In this document: piece by piece, positions 42,066 to 51,438 of the stretch
Position numbering within the stretch: position 1 is the first letter of the stretch
Layout of the letters: every line of letters starts with the position of its first letter
Assembly: GCA_964488555.1 (NCBI GenBank)
Contig: CAZAUF010000004.1
Location: 62,001 to 126,000, forward strand
Reading direction: 5' to 3'
DNA: 64,000 bases
Source of the DNA: UBA2112 sp964488555
GTDB taxonomy: Bacteria; Patescibacteriota; Saccharimonadia; Saccharimonadales; Saccharimonadaceae
Program-made: the position numbers and the translations under genes
The notes under the pieces: generated by a model
Databases searched by the model: none
Seen by the model: the letters and a program-made list of their open reading frames with translations, nothing else
What the model was told of the DNA's origin: nothing

Positions 42066-43793
42066 TCAAGCGCGCCATTTTTCAATCGCGCGGGTAAGCT
42101 CAGCGATAGTTCCCCAGCTACTACCCTCGGTCAAGATGGTAAGCGCGTAGGTACCTTTCGGACCATACACGATCGCAGCGTCATGCAAAAGCGCGTTCAA
42201 AAACCCGACCTTGTCTGCTGTCTGGCCTTTGGCACCTGCGGGGATTCCCTGGCGATAGACATTGCGCTTCATAGCAGAGATAAGCCTGTCGGTCGACGAA
42301 CTCTTGTTGAACAACTGACCCGAGTGTAACAGTCCTACAAACACCGTCAGATCACTCGCTGTCGTCACTGGAAATCCGCACGAGCACAAAAAGTTACTGC
42401 CGGTCAGACCGATAGATTTCATTTCATCGGTCAGTGTCTTGAATCCGATTTTGTTTAGTAAAGTCTCTGCACACGGATTGTCAGACAGCACAATCATATC
42501 GTCGAAACACTTGCTCAAGTTGCGACCGCCATGTACGTGATCATACCAGTGCCATTTGCCCTGCTCAACGCGCTTAAGTGTGCCGTAGGCCACAAACAGT
42601 TTATAGGTACTGGCCGTCCGAAACGCCCTATCTCCTTGATATGATGCATGCCGACGCGCACCGTCCAGTTCAGCGTAGCTAATGCCAAATGTGCCCCCAT
42701 GAGACTGGGCAAACTGTGCCAGCAGTGCCCTTAGTCCGGTATCGGTCTTGGTGTATTTACGAGTGTAAACTTTTGTCGGCTCTACTGGTCGCACAGGGGC
42801 TTCCAGGTCTATGGTTTCGCCCTCTATGCGCTTGTTGAGTAGTGCTATCATCTCTGCGGTATCGAGTGTTTGCCCCTTTTCACCAAATACTTGATTCACT
42901 ACCGCAAAATCAAGCGTCGTAATATGGCTGGTACCGGCCGCTATGCTGACCTTTGGACTTACCTGCTTGGTCAGAAATTCAGTCGCCCGCTTTTTGTTGA
43001 TCGTCGCTTCTAGACCGCTATCGGGTGCCTTGAAGTCCAACCACGACAACAGCTCATCCTGCGGTATATCCACGGTCTCATCATTCGCCTTGATAGTTAC
43101 GTCCTTTGTCCTATTGATCAGTTCGTCAGCAAACTCCCGCGCTTCATCGTCATGGATCTTCGCTGGACGCTCATCCATAGTCACACGGATTTCCGCATGG
43201 CCAAGTCGCGGCTTCACGCTCGTGAGCAGCTTTTGCACGTCATCAAGCTCACAGGTACCTCCATCGATCGCTGGTACCACCTGCAGCTTCTTATCTTCAT
43301 ACTTCAGCGAGGCGTTCTCGGCCTTTATATTGCATGATTTACCCAACTCCTTTTTCACATACGCTCCGGCTTTGGTCTTGTCGTACTCATACTGCGGCGT
43401 AGCCGACGGCACCACCGCATGAGCCCACCAAAGCGACGTCGGAACCAAACGTAACCAAAGCGGGTAACTCGCTGCGTCAACCTGAGGTTGGACATCAATC
43501 GTGAGACCTATCTCTGCCGGTGTGGGTTCGCGGTACGGTTCGGTATTGCTGCCAAAATACAGTGCTATGGGCTGGTTCTTATATTTGTCATCGAGAAGTT
43601 TGGACGCGTCGGTCATGGACCAGCCGCTCACATCCACACCGTCGATAGTCATATAGAGCGGTAGTTTATTCCACGGAAATAGTAGCTGCACGACGACGAG
43701 AAGCCCAACGGTCGTGACCGCACCATAGATGCTCAATCGTCGCCAGTGTTGACGAAGATACCCACCGATCGAAGCCCCTTGGAGCCGTTTCAT
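42066..43793 (-). CDS. membrane-anchored serine hydrolase (beta-lactamase/PBP-like)
   Basis: 575 residues, no Pro-rich head. Membrane helix about 22-41, VanW/YoaR-type peptidoglycan-binding domains (about 45-330) and a catalytic beta-lactamase2-type domain. SxxK is S395-TY-K398, SDN is 437-439, and a K-V-G follows in place of KTG. The Ser and Lys are intact, so it may cleave or remodel the wall, or hydrolyse beta-lactams. The paralogue 40039-41994 lies directly downstream, probably after tandem duplication. The -10 box lies seven bases before the ATG. Confidence 0.82.
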   Translation of the reverse strand: MKRLQGASIGGYLRQHWRRLSIYGAVTTVGLLVVVQLLFPWNKLPLYMTIDGVDVSGWSMTDASKLLDDKYKNQPIALYFGSNTEPYREPTPAEIGLTIDVQPQVDAASYPLWLRLVPTSLWWAHAVVPSATPQYEYDKTKAGAYVKKELGKSCNIKAENASLKYEDKKLQVVPAIDGGTCELDDVQKLLTSVKPRLGHAEIRVTMDERPAKIHDDEAREFADELINRTKDVTIKANDETVDIPQDELLSWLDFKAPDSGLEATINKKRATEFLTKQVSPKVSIAAGTSHITTLDFAVVNQVFGEKGQTLDTAEMIALLNKRIEGETIDLEAPVRPVEPTKVYTRKYTKTDTGLRALLAQFAQSHGGTFGISYAELDGARRHASYQGDRAFRTASTYKLFVAYGTLKRVEQGKWHWYDHVHGGRNLSKCFDDMIVLSDNPCAETLLNKIGFKTLTDEMKSIGLTGSNFLCSCGFPVTTASDLTVFVGLLHSGQLFNKSSSTDRLISAMKRNVYRQGIPAGAKGQTADKVGFLNALLHDAAIVYGPKGTYALTILTEGSSWGTIAELTRAIEKWRA

Positions 43794-43800
43794 GTGTTCC

Positions 43801-43809
43801 AGTATATCA
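43801..43809 (-). promoter_or_regulatory. extended -10 box, leaderless start at 43793
   Basis: TGA-TATACT on the minus strand, then seven bases, then ATG (43791-43793). It overlaps the last codons of the upstream LexA-like gene. Confidence 0.65.
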
Positions 43810-44154
43810 ATTTTTCAGAAGTTCCAGGGCTTTTCGAAGTGTTTCCAACTCATCCGCATCCGCCTCGGCTGCTTCACGTTTGGCAATCTCTGTCCGCAAC
43901 CAGGTAAGGTGTCCGTCCTCTTCGGTCATTGCAACCTCGTGCGCTAGCCGAATTGACCGTGCAGATTTATCCTTTTTGACTAAATATCCTTTGGTTATCA
44001 GTGCATCCACATGCACCGCTACTGTCGACACGGACTTGTATCCCAGTGCGGTCATGACCTCACGATAGCTCGGAGCATAGTGATGTTCGTTCAGAAAATC
44101 ACTGATAAACTGTAGCAACTCTTGCTGCTTCTTGGTCGTCCGATCACGCGCCAT
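43807..44154 (-). CDS. orphan LexA-type DNA-binding protein
   Basis: 115 residues. The N terminus 'TKKQQELLQFISDFLNEHHYAPSYREV' and 'YKSVSTVAVHVDALITKGYLVKKDKSARSIRL' are those of the LexA winged helix. Instead of the S24 peptidase domain there is a short charged helix (about 80-115). It cannot self-cleave, so it would not be an SOS switch on its own. It overlaps the upstream O-antigen ligase-like gene by 11 bp, which ties it to envelope glycan genes. Possibly a local repressor. Confidence 0.78.
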   Translation of the reverse strand: MARDRTTKKQQELLQFISDFLNEHHYAPSYREVMTALGYKSVSTVAVHVDALITKGYLVKKDKSARSIRLAHEVAMTEEDGHLTWLRTEIAKREAAEADADELETLRKALELLKN

Positions 44155-45478
44155 GCTTTTTTCTCCCCCTGTTCTTCTTTTTGTCCGATACTTCTCTACC
44201 AGCTACCAATCCCGCTAGTCCCCACCAGACCACGCTCACCGTGTCATCCACCCAGACCGGTAGGAAAAGTCCGATAATCGCCAGACCTACGCCACTTGCA
44301 AAGACACCGAGTGTCAGCGCGTCGCTTCGCCGCTGCCACAGCCGTCGCATGACTTCCACAAATAGCCAGACAAACAGCGCGAGGCCTGCCCATCCAACTT
44401 CGTGAGCGACAAATAGATAGTGATTTTCGATAATGAGCGAGTTGCCGCTACCTAACGATGCCGAACCGGTACTACCGACACCCGCACCAAACGGCTGACG
44501 AATCATCCTTTCTGTGCCATCAATCAGCGAGTCCACATGGGCAGTGTTTGAGTCAATCTGTGCCCCAGTAGTCGGATTGTCATGCAAAATCACGTTTGTC
44601 ACGAAATAACTGTCGCGAAACACGAGTGTCAATCCACCAAGTACTAGAGCCGCCGCCGCCAAACTCAAACCAACACGTCGGCGCAAGCGCGCGGTCAATG
44701 GCACGATTGCCACAATCGCAAGTGCCACCGCGGCACCTATGAGGCTGCTCCGTGAGTAACTCACGCCAAGCGTTACACCTCCCGCAAGTGCTGCCACTCC
44801 TATAAGGAGCCAGTCGCGCCATCTCAGCTTGCACTTAATCGCGATAGCCGCCACGATAGCCAGTACGATGACCGCATACGCACCGAGCGGATTCGGTCCG
44901 CGCAGCGTACTGTTTATACGTACGAGTGCCGGATTATCGTCCACGAGCAGATACGGTGCTATAGTGTCTCGGCTATAGCCGATGTGCGACAGGGCGTCCC
45001 GGGGTAGCACAAACACTTGCAAAAGCGCGAAACTCATCACCACCACCGCACCGATACCAAATACCCACAGAAACACCTTTTTGTACTGCGGGAGTAAGCG
45101 AATCGTGCCATATACCAAGACAAAATACAGTACGAACCGCAAATCGATCAGCAGTCCGGCACCCGCATGTGGCAGACCAACCCGCTCCAATAGACCAAAC
45201 ACAGACATCATGACGAAATGAAGCCCGGCAAATACCAGGCTTAGTTGCATTAGTCGATCTTCTAGGAGTTCATTGAGTTTCTTTCGACGAGCGGCAGTCA
45301 CGATTAGTAACACCAGTGCCACACCCATCAAAACCTCTTTCCACGCTTTGATATACTGCGCCCCATCAGGCCACACAGCCGTGCCCAGCCATACCGAAAG
45401 CGGTGCGTGCAAGACAATACCGCCCGCTACCACCAGCAATATCCCGACCAACACCCTCTCAACAAGGTTATGTTTCAT
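44144..45478 (-). CDS. O-antigen ligase/polymerase-like membrane protein
   Basis: 444 residues with about a dozen hydrophobic helices. The large outer loop with 'DDNPALVRINSTLRGPNPLGAYA', a later 'GVSYSRSSLIGAAVALAIV' and the final 'IENHYLFVAHEVGWAGLALF' are typical of Wzy_C/WaaL-type enzymes, which polymerise or transfer lipid-linked glycans outside the membrane. It is the head gene of a unit with the LexA-like protein and is divergent from the initiating sugar transferase at 45529. Confidence 0.8.
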   Translation of the reverse strand: MKHNLVERVLVGILLVVAGGIVLHAPLSVWLGTAVWPDGAQYIKAWKEVLMGVALVLLIVTAARRKKLNELLEDRLMQLSLVFAGLHFVMMSVFGLLERVGLPHAGAGLLIDLRFVLYFVLVYGTIRLLPQYKKVFLWVFGIGAVVVMSFALLQVFVLPRDALSHIGYSRDTIAPYLLVDDNPALVRINSTLRGPNPLGAYAVIVLAIVAAIAIKCKLRWRDWLLIGVAALAGGVTLGVSYSRSSLIGAAVALAIVAIVPLTARLRRRVGLSLAAAALVLGGLTLVFRDSYFVTNVILHDNPTTGAQIDSNTAHVDSLIDGTERMIRQPFGAGVGSTGSASLGSGNSLIIENHYLFVAHEVGWAGLALFVWLFVEVMRRLWQRRSDALTLGVFASGVGLAIIGLFLPVWVDDTVSVVWWGLAGLVAGREVSDKKKNRGRKKHGA

Positions 45479-45511
45479 GACACCAGTATACCTTAATACA
45501 GAGGCTCGATG

Positions 45512-45517
45512 TATAAT
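45512..45517 (+). promoter_or_regulatory. -10 box of the sugar transferase gene
   Basis: TATAAT with 11 bases to the ATG at 45529, which predicts a leader of only a few bases. No clear -35. Confidence 0.5.
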
Positions 45518-45528
45518 GGCAGCAGATT

Positions 45529-46968
45529 ATGCCGACGAAGAACACCAAATTCTACAGCCTCATCCTGGTCCTGGCCGACACGTTCACATTGCTGGTCGCG
45601 TTTTCGCTGGCGTACATCCTCCGCGTACAAGTCGACGACCGTCCGCTACTTGCTCCGGTCTATGCTTTCGACTACGCCATGGCGTTCCTCACTATACTTC
45701 CTATCTGGCTGCTTATCTTTGCCTCGCTGGGACTCTACCAAGCCAGTACGTACAATCGCCGACTCGTCGAATGGAGCAAAATCGCCCTTGGCGCGTTCAT
45801 CGGCATACTTGTCATCATTGGCTGGGAATACGTCAGTGAAAAATACTTCTTCCCGGCTCGACTGGTCGCGCTCTACGCCCTAGCCGGTTCGTTCCTACTG
45901 CTGCTGCTTGAGCGTGAAATCCTGCGACTCGTCCGCGATCTGCTATTTCGCTACGGTCGAGGTGTCAGCCGTGTGCTCATTATCGGCAATAGCGACGCTA
46001 CCCGCGACATTGCCGACGCTTTGTCGCATACCAGCCGAAGTGGCTACAAGATTGTCGCCATCGCTGGTCCGGCAAAAGTCATTCCCGCAGGCATGGAGGT
46101 AGAGCACTTCACCAACGTCGAGTCAGCCCTCAAGCGTGTCAAGGATCTCCGCATCACGACCATCATCCAGACTGATCTGTACGATAGTGCCGAGCGCAAC
46201 CAGCGTATCCTGGGTGCCGCGCAGATAAACCACATCAGCTACAATTTCATCCCCGGTGAGCCAGAATTTTACACAGGCAAAAACACCGTCGACGTGTTCC
46301 TGGGCTATCCCATGATTACCGTCAGTCAAACGCCACTCATCGGCTGGGGTGCTATCGCAAAGGGCATCTTTGACCGCGTGGCCGCATTTATCCTCATCGT
46401 ACTGCTGTCACCCGTCTTTTTGATACTCATCGTACTGCAAAAATTACTCAATCCCGGACCGGTATTTTTCTACAATCCGCGCTTGTCACGCTTTAGCCAA
46501 CGCATCAGTCTCATCAAATTCCGCAGCATGCGCGACCGACCGACCGCGCACATGAACGCGGCAGACGAGTTCCGTCTGATGGGTCGCGAAGATCTGGCCG
46601 AAGAGTACGAAAAAAACCACAAGGTGGAAAACGACCCGCGCATCTCATCGTTTGGCAAGTTCCTGCGCAGCACGTCGCTCGACGAACTGCCGCAGCTATT
46701 CAACGTGCTCAAGGGCGACCTCAGCCTTGTCGGCCCACGCCCTATATTGCCCGAAGAGGTCAAATTCTCACCAGCCAAAACCGCGCTGCTTCACAGTGTG
46801 AAATCTGGCGTCACCGGCCTGTGGCAAGTCTCCGGTCGCAGCAACCTGTCGTTCGAGGAGCGCATAGAGCTCGAAACATTCTACGCCCAAAACTGGTCGT
46901 TCTGGCTCGACATCAAAATCTTGCTCAAAACCGTCGCCGTCGTGATCCGCAAAACCGGTGCCAAGTAG
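45529..46968 (+). CDS. polyprenyl-phosphate sugar-phosphotransferase (initiating)
   Basis: 479 residues. Four N-terminal membrane helices and a CoA-binding-like middle (about 140-270) precede the bacterial sugar transferase domain (about 275-479) with 'GPVFFYNPRLSRFSQRISLIKFRSM', 'DPRISSFGKFLRSTSLDELPQLFNVLKGDLSLVGPRP' and 'VKSGVTGLWQVSGRS'. It starts glycan synthesis by loading a sugar phosphate onto undecaprenyl phosphate, as WbaP/WcaJ do. It leads to glycosyltransferase and galE genes on the same strand. Confidence 0.92.
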   Translation: MPTKNTKFYSLILVLADTFTLLVAFSLAYILRVQVDDRPLLAPVYAFDYAMAFLTILPIWLLIFASLGLYQASTYNRRLVEWSKIALGAFIGILVIIGWEYVSEKYFFPARLVALYALAGSFLLLLLEREILRLVRDLLFRYGRGVSRVLIIGNSDATRDIADALSHTSRSGYKIVAIAGPAKVIPAGMEVEHFTNVESALKRVKDLRITTIIQTDLYDSAERNQRILGAAQINHISYNFIPGEPEFYTGKNTVDVFLGYPMITVSQTPLIGWGAIAKGIFDRVAAFILIVLLSPVFLILIVLQKLLNPGPVFFYNPRLSRFSQRISLIKFRSMRDRPTAHMNAADEFRLMGREDLAEEYEKNHKVENDPRISSFGKFLRSTSLDELPQLFNVLKGDLSLVGPRPILPEEVKFSPAKTALLHSVKSGVTGLWQVSGRSNLSFEERIELETFYAQNWSFWLDIKILLKTVAVVIRKTGAK

Positions 46969-47000
46969 CCATCCCGCCGTTCATATGCCTGCAAATGAGG

Positions 47001-47019
47001 TAAAATAGGGAGTAAGGAG
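47001..47019 (+). promoter_or_regulatory. -10 box and ribosome site of the glycosyltransferase gene
   Basis: TAAAAT (47001-47006) and AAGGAG (47014-47019), six bases before the GTG at 47026. The ribosome site decides the GTG start. Confidence 0.6.
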
Positions 47020-47025
47020 ATCCGA

Positions 47026-48168
47026 GTGGCAGAACAGACAAGAGGCCCAAAAATAGCAATCGTCGCCGACTGGCTCACCAACATGGGTGGGGCGGAGCGC
47101 GTGGTTTTGGCATTGCACGAAGCGTTTCCCGACGCGCCTATCTATACCAGCACGTACGTGCCGGAGAAAATGCCTGCGTTCGCCGGGCTCGATGTTCGCA
47201 CCACTCGCCTGCAGCATCTGCCGGGACCGCTGCGCAAACTGCACAAGTTTTTTCCCATGCAACGCGTACGGGCATTTCGTGATCTGGACCTCAGTGAATA
47301 CGACATCATCATCAGCAGTTCCAGTGCCGAGGCCAAGCAAGTCCGCAAGACTCGTCCCGGCCAGATACATATCTGCTATTGCCACACGCCTATCCGCTAC
47401 TACTGGTCTCACTACGATGAATACCGACGTGATCCAGGGTTCGGCAAGCTGAACTGGCTCATCCGTCTGGTTATGCCGTTTTTCGTGCCGCCACTGCGCA
47501 AAGCCGACTACGAAGCAGCGCAAAACGTCGATGTGTTCATCGCGAACAGCACCGAAGTACAAAAGCGCATCAAAAAATATTACGACAAGCCCTCGACGGT
47601 TATTCACCCGCCTGTTGACGTCAATCGTTTCACGCCTGCGCGTGAACGCGGGGACTACTACGTGACTCTCGGACGCCAAGTGCCATACAAACGCATTGAC
47701 CTGGCTGTCGCTGCCGCCACCGAGCTGAGCATACCCCTCAAGGTCTTTGGTGATGGCAGCGAGCATCAACGGCTCGTCGACATAGCCGGACCGACCGTCG
47801 AATTCTACACCGATCGTATGACCGACGCGTCCGACCAGGCAGTAACCGACGCGCTCAACCACGCTCGTGGTGCCATCTTCCCTGCCGAGGAAGATTTCGG
47901 CATCGTTGCCGTAGAAGCACTAGCGGCTGGCGCACCCGTCATTGCACTGGATCGCGGCGGTGCCAAAGATATTGTCGACGAGGGCGAGAGTGGCGTTCTG
48001 TTTCGCGACCAAACGACCGAATCGCTCACCAATGCCATTCATTATGCCGAAAAACACACGTTTCTGCCTGGCACCTGTCGTCGCAAGGCAAAGCGTTTCG
48101 ATAAGTCACTGTTTATCACCAAAATCCGCAAGGTCGTGCGCGATAGTTATCCAAAGAGACAATCATGA
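47026..48168 (+). CDS. GT4-type glycosyltransferase
   Basis: 380 residues, GTG start. 'IVADWLTNMGGAERVVLALHEAF' is the acceptor-side GT-B signature, and 'GRQVPYKRIDLAVAA', 'FPAEEDFGIVAVEALAAGAPVIALDRGGAKDIV' is the donor-binding E-x7-E region of family GT4. It would add a sugar to the lipid-linked glycan started by the enzyme at 45529. It overlaps galE by 4 bp. The sugar specificity cannot be read from sequence. Confidence 0.92.
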   Translation: MAEQTRGPKIAIVADWLTNMGGAERVVLALHEAFPDAPIYTSTYVPEKMPAFAGLDVRTTRLQHLPGPLRKLHKFFPMQRVRAFRDLDLSEYDIIISSSSAEAKQVRKTRPGQIHICYCHTPIRYYWSHYDEYRRDPGFGKLNWLIRLVMPFFVPPLRKADYEAAQNVDVFIANSTEVQKRIKKYYDKPSTVIHPPVDVNRFTPARERGDYYVTLGRQVPYKRIDLAVAAATELSIPLKVFGDGSEHQRLVDIAGPTVEFYTDRMTDASDQAVTDALNHARGAIFPAEEDFGIVAVEALAAGAPVIALDRGGAKDIVDEGESGVLFRDQTTESLTNAIHYAEKHTFLPGTCRRKAKRFDKSLFITKIRKVVRDSYPKRQS

Positions 48169-49178
48169 AGGTACTTGTAAGTGGCGGTGCTGGGTACATA
48201 GGCTCTCACACGGTGATAGGGCTCATTCAGGCCGGACATACGGTCGTCGTGATAGACAACCTCAGCAACAGCAGCCAGGAATCGCTCCGCCGCATCGAAA
48301 AAATCACAGGAGGGTCGGTTCCGTTTTATGAAGCTGACATGCGCAACACTGCAGTGCTTGATAGCGTTTTTACCGATCACGCGTTCGATGCTGTGATCCA
48401 CTTCGCCGGACTCAAAGCCGTGGGCGAGTCAGTCGAAAAGCCGCTCGACTACTACGACAACAATCTCAACTCCACGATTGCCTTGCTGCGCACCATGCAG
48501 ACACACGACGTCAACAAGCTCGTATTTAGCTCCAGTGCCACCGTCTATGGCGATCCCGGCACACCGAAATACGTCGAAACTATGCCGGTCGGTCAAAATA
48601 TTTCCAACCCATACGGCCAGACCAAATACATGATCGAACAGATTATTCGCGATGCCAGTACCAGCAACTCGTCGCTTGAAGTTTCGCTGCTGCGTTACTT
48701 CAACCCTATCGGCGCACACGAAAGCGGGCAGATAGGTGAAGACCCGCAGGGTATTCCAAACAATCTCATGCCGTTCATCGCTCAAGTCGCATCGGGTCGT
48801 CGCGACAAACTGACGATTTTTGGCAACGATTATCCTACGCCGGACGGTACGTGCAAGCGTGACTATATACACGTCGTCGATCTAGCAAAAGGTCATTTGG
48901 CCGCACTCGATCACCTGCGTCCAGGTGTATCGGCCTACAACCTCGGCTCGGGTCACGCTACGTCGGTGCTTGAACTCGTGCAAGCGTTTGTAGATGCAAC
49001 GGGTCAGAACATACCGTATGAGTTTGGCCCGCGTCGTGCTGGTGATCTACCCGAATTTTACGCGGACCCCACCAAAGCACAGCAAGAACTCGGCTGGAAA
49101 ACCGAAAAAACCATAGAGGACGCCTGCCGCGACACATGGCGATGGCAGTCACAAAACCCAAACGGTTACAATCAATAG
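48165..49178 (+). CDS. galE: UDP-glucose 4-epimerase
   Basis: 337 residues, extended SDR. NAD motif GGAGYIGSH (residues 7-15), 'VIDNLSNSS', the catalytic 'SSSATVYG' and 'YGQTKYMIE' (YxxxK) and a C-terminal 'RRAGDLPEFYADPTKAQQELGW' are typical of GalE. It interconverts UDP-Glc/UDP-Gal (and perhaps the N-acetyl forms), supplying sugars to the neighbouring glycosyltransferase. ATGA overlap with the gene before; its end overlaps by 7 bp the end of the convergent gene 49172-50245. Confidence 0.94.
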   Translation: MKVLVSGGAGYIGSHTVIGLIQAGHTVVVIDNLSNSSQESLRRIEKITGGSVPFYEADMRNTAVLDSVFTDHAFDAVIHFAGLKAVGESVEKPLDYYDNNLNSTIALLRTMQTHDVNKLVFSSSATVYGDPGTPKYVETMPVGQNISNPYGQTKYMIEQIIRDASTSNSSLEVSLLRYFNPIGAHESGQIGEDPQGIPNNLMPFIAQVASGRRDKLTIFGNDYPTPDGTCKRDYIHVVDLAKGHLAALDHLRPGVSAYNLGSGHATSVLELVQAFVDATGQNIPYEFGPRRAGDLPEFYADPTKAQQELGWKTEKTIEDACRDTWRWQSQNPNGYNQ

Positions 49179-50245
49179 TTGCTTGCTTGAAGCGCGGCGG
49201 AAGCGAGCGTTTTCACGCGATCTTCGTAGAGCCTGTTTGTTTCGATAATCTCCTCTGCACTTCTGGCGAGCGGAGGCATGCCCGCTGGCACAAGCAAATT
49301 ATCTATATCATCTACCGAAGCGCGACTGTTGTTCCACAGATCAAACACATCCATCATTTCGTCCGAAGAAAGCTCCGATACATAACGGCGCAGATATGCA
49401 GCCCGTTCGTCGTAGGCGATACTTTTGTCACGCGTTACCTTGCTCAGTGCTTTTCGTACGATACTTTCTGCAAAAGCACGCTCTGTTAGCTCCTTGCTCG
49501 GCTCGTTGCCATAAGCAAATGTTCGCATCAATTCATGCGCATAGCCGAACGTGTATGACCGTCCGGTAGAAAAGTTGCGATCGGACGGAATACCGCGCTC
49601 CGTAAACGCATGACGAAGTCTGGTATGGAGCACGCCCATCGAGATAAGCACGTTCAGACCGTCTTTTTGCTTCAACTCCGGGTAAGTGTCGAGGATTTTC
49701 CCTATCTCACTCTCGAAATTGTTTGCCATGATAAGCTCACGTTCGTCCATGAGGTAAGCTATGTTTTCATAGTTGTCGTTCAGGCGCGACAACGCTTCGT
49801 CATAACTCACCCTGCGTGGCAGCGGCTCCTGGAAGGCTTTGATTATCTCTTTGGACAACCTTTCCTCGTCGTAATCTTTGCCGATATCGAGGGTCGCAGC
49901 AACGACTTGTGCATCATGAAGTCCCCTCACGAGTGCCTCACCATGGGACCCTCTCATCTGTCGTTGACCGGCACCGCTGCTATCTATGAGGGTTTCGAGC
50001 GGCATCATACCTTCCCTGAGAAGCGGACTGTTCAGATAGGCAGCCTTTGCCTCGCTGCGTCCCAAATCTTCATAAAAAAACACGTCGCTTTCCTTGATTT
50101 TCGACACTATACCCTGCATGTCTTCAAAATTGCCGTGCGGCGCAAAATAAAATGATACGTTCAGCTTCGGCCAATCAGGATGACGCTCCTGCAGCGTAGA
50201 GTGCGTTTCATTTGTGGTTCGCGGCGATGTCTCTACGCTACCCAT
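49172..50245 (-). CDS. hypothetical protein, possibly TraB-like, copy 2
   Basis: 357 residues, soluble. It is a paralogue of the product of 50248-51366: both have 'ERHPDWP...LSFYF(A/S)(P/A)H', a DV(F/Y)F(Y/F)E segment, a central helical region and 'VLISMGVLHTRLRHAF'. The layout (early His in a strand, acidic strand end, late His/Arg segment) recalls TraB/PrgY/GumN-type proteins, but this is weak. It starts 2 bp after the stop of its paralogue and must be translated with it. Confidence 0.5.
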   Translation of the reverse strand: MGSVETSPRTTNETHSTLQERHPDWPKLNVSFYFAPHGNFEDMQGIVSKIKESDVFFYEDLGRSEAKAAYLNSPLLREGMMPLETLIDSSGAGQRQMRGSHGEALVRGLHDAQVVAATLDIGKDYDEERLSKEIIKAFQEPLPRRVSYDEALSRLNDNYENIAYLMDERELIMANNFESEIGKILDTYPELKQKDGLNVLISMGVLHTRLRHAFTERGIPSDRNFSTGRSYTFGYAHELMRTFAYGNEPSKELTERAFAESIVRKALSKVTRDKSIAYDERAAYLRRYVSELSSDEMMDVFDLWNNSRASVDDIDNLLVPAGMPPLARSAEEIIETNRLYEDRVKTLASAALQASNY

Positions 50246-50247
50246 AC

Positions 50248-51366
50248 CTACACTCCCGCTCCTATGGCAGCCTTTGCCAGCGCGCGCTTTTTGCCACGAT
50301 ATGCCTTTTCGTTTTCGCGCTTGATTTCCGCATGCGTTCTCGGCAGTCCACCCATGCCGTGTTGGATCAACATACTATCGATCGGGCGTACGAGCGGCTC
50401 TTCGTGAGCATTGAGCGTAAACAGCTCTTCTATCTCTTCGTCGGTCAGAGTAGCGGCTGCTACTCTGCCGTACATCAAGTAGTCGTTTATCGGTACTTTC
50501 TCGCCGCGAGTAGCGACCTGCACCACCGAACCCACGAGATTCTCTGCATACGCACGCTTCAGCAGCTCCTGCGTCGGCTCCTTGCCAAACTGTAGCGTAC
50601 GCATCAGTTCAAGCTCGTAGGAGTAGATATAGGGCAAACCATCAGAAAAGCTTCGCTTGGATTCCATACCATTGGCGGTAAATATATGTCTGAGACGCGT
50701 ATGAACAGACCCCACGCTCACCAATACCTTCAAGTTCTCCTTGTGCTTGAGTTCTGGGTTGAGTTCAAACACCAGATCAAGCTCTTCCTCGAAGCGATCG
50801 ACCATTATCTCCTCACGCTTGTTTTGCATGTGAGCCCTTTGCTCCCATATAGTCCGGTACGTTTCGAGTGCCTGATCAAATGACCCGTTTGTGGGCAGAG
50901 GTTCAGAGTATGCATCAATCAATTCCTGAGCTAAATCGAATTCGCCAGCGTTGCCACCTATATCTATCGTCCCGATAGCCTTGCCCGTGCCGTAGAGGCT
51001 TCTGACAACCGGCTCCCATATCGTTCCTCTTATTGGTATATCGTTGTATATCAAAACCTTATCCAGATATTCGTCGAGTGTATGCTGCGGGTGCTGGGAT
51101 ACTTCTTCGATAAGCGAGGTCCATTCGTCCTCACGCGGTGCCGACTCAAAAAAGTACACGTCCGTAGCGTCGATGTGCTGTGCCACATCCTTCATATCTT
51201 GCGGTGCCACATGAGCACTGAAATAAAACGACAATTCTATATGCGGCCAGTCCGGGTGACGCTCGTACAGGTTTGCAAACAACCTGTCCTCTGCCATGGC
51301 ATGTCTATCATGCCTCTCTGTGGCTGACGCGCGCTTGATGTGAGTGTTTTTTTCTATGCTAGACAT
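50248..51366 (-). CDS. hypothetical protein, possibly TraB-like, copy 1
   Basis: 372 residues, soluble. Shared blocks with 49172-50245 are 'ERHPDWPHIELSFYFSAH', 'DVYFFESAPRED' and 'VLVSVGSVHTRLRHIF', so the two arose by tandem duplication. Both end in Ala/Lys-rich helices. No membrane helix or signal peptide. TATATA lies nine bases before the ATG, again with no ribosome site. The conserved His, Glu and Arg could form a metal site. Function unknown. Confidence 0.5.
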   Translation of the reverse strand: MSSIEKNTHIKRASATERHDRHAMAEDRLFANLYERHPDWPHIELSFYFSAHVAPQDMKDVAQHIDATDVYFFESAPREDEWTSLIEEVSQHPQHTLDEYLDKVLIYNDIPIRGTIWEPVVRSLYGTGKAIGTIDIGGNAGEFDLAQELIDAYSEPLPTNGSFDQALETYRTIWEQRAHMQNKREEIMVDRFEEELDLVFELNPELKHKENLKVLVSVGSVHTRLRHIFTANGMESKRSFSDGLPYIYSYELELMRTLQFGKEPTQELLKRAYAENLVGSVVQVATRGEKVPINDYLMYGRVAAATLTDEEIEELFTLNAHEEPLVRPIDSMLIQHGMGGLPRTHAEIKRENEKAYRGKKRALAKAAIGAGV

Positions 51367-51438
51367 GCCGATGGGTATATAAACTAACAGTGGTTATTCT
51401 AGCATAAACTTGCGTAAAATGCAAGTGCTTATTCGTGT

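Noticed and set aside
46981..47862. 293-codon minus-strand frame
   Set aside because: Antisense to a clear GT4 glycosyltransferase with conserved motifs; no recognisable features itself.
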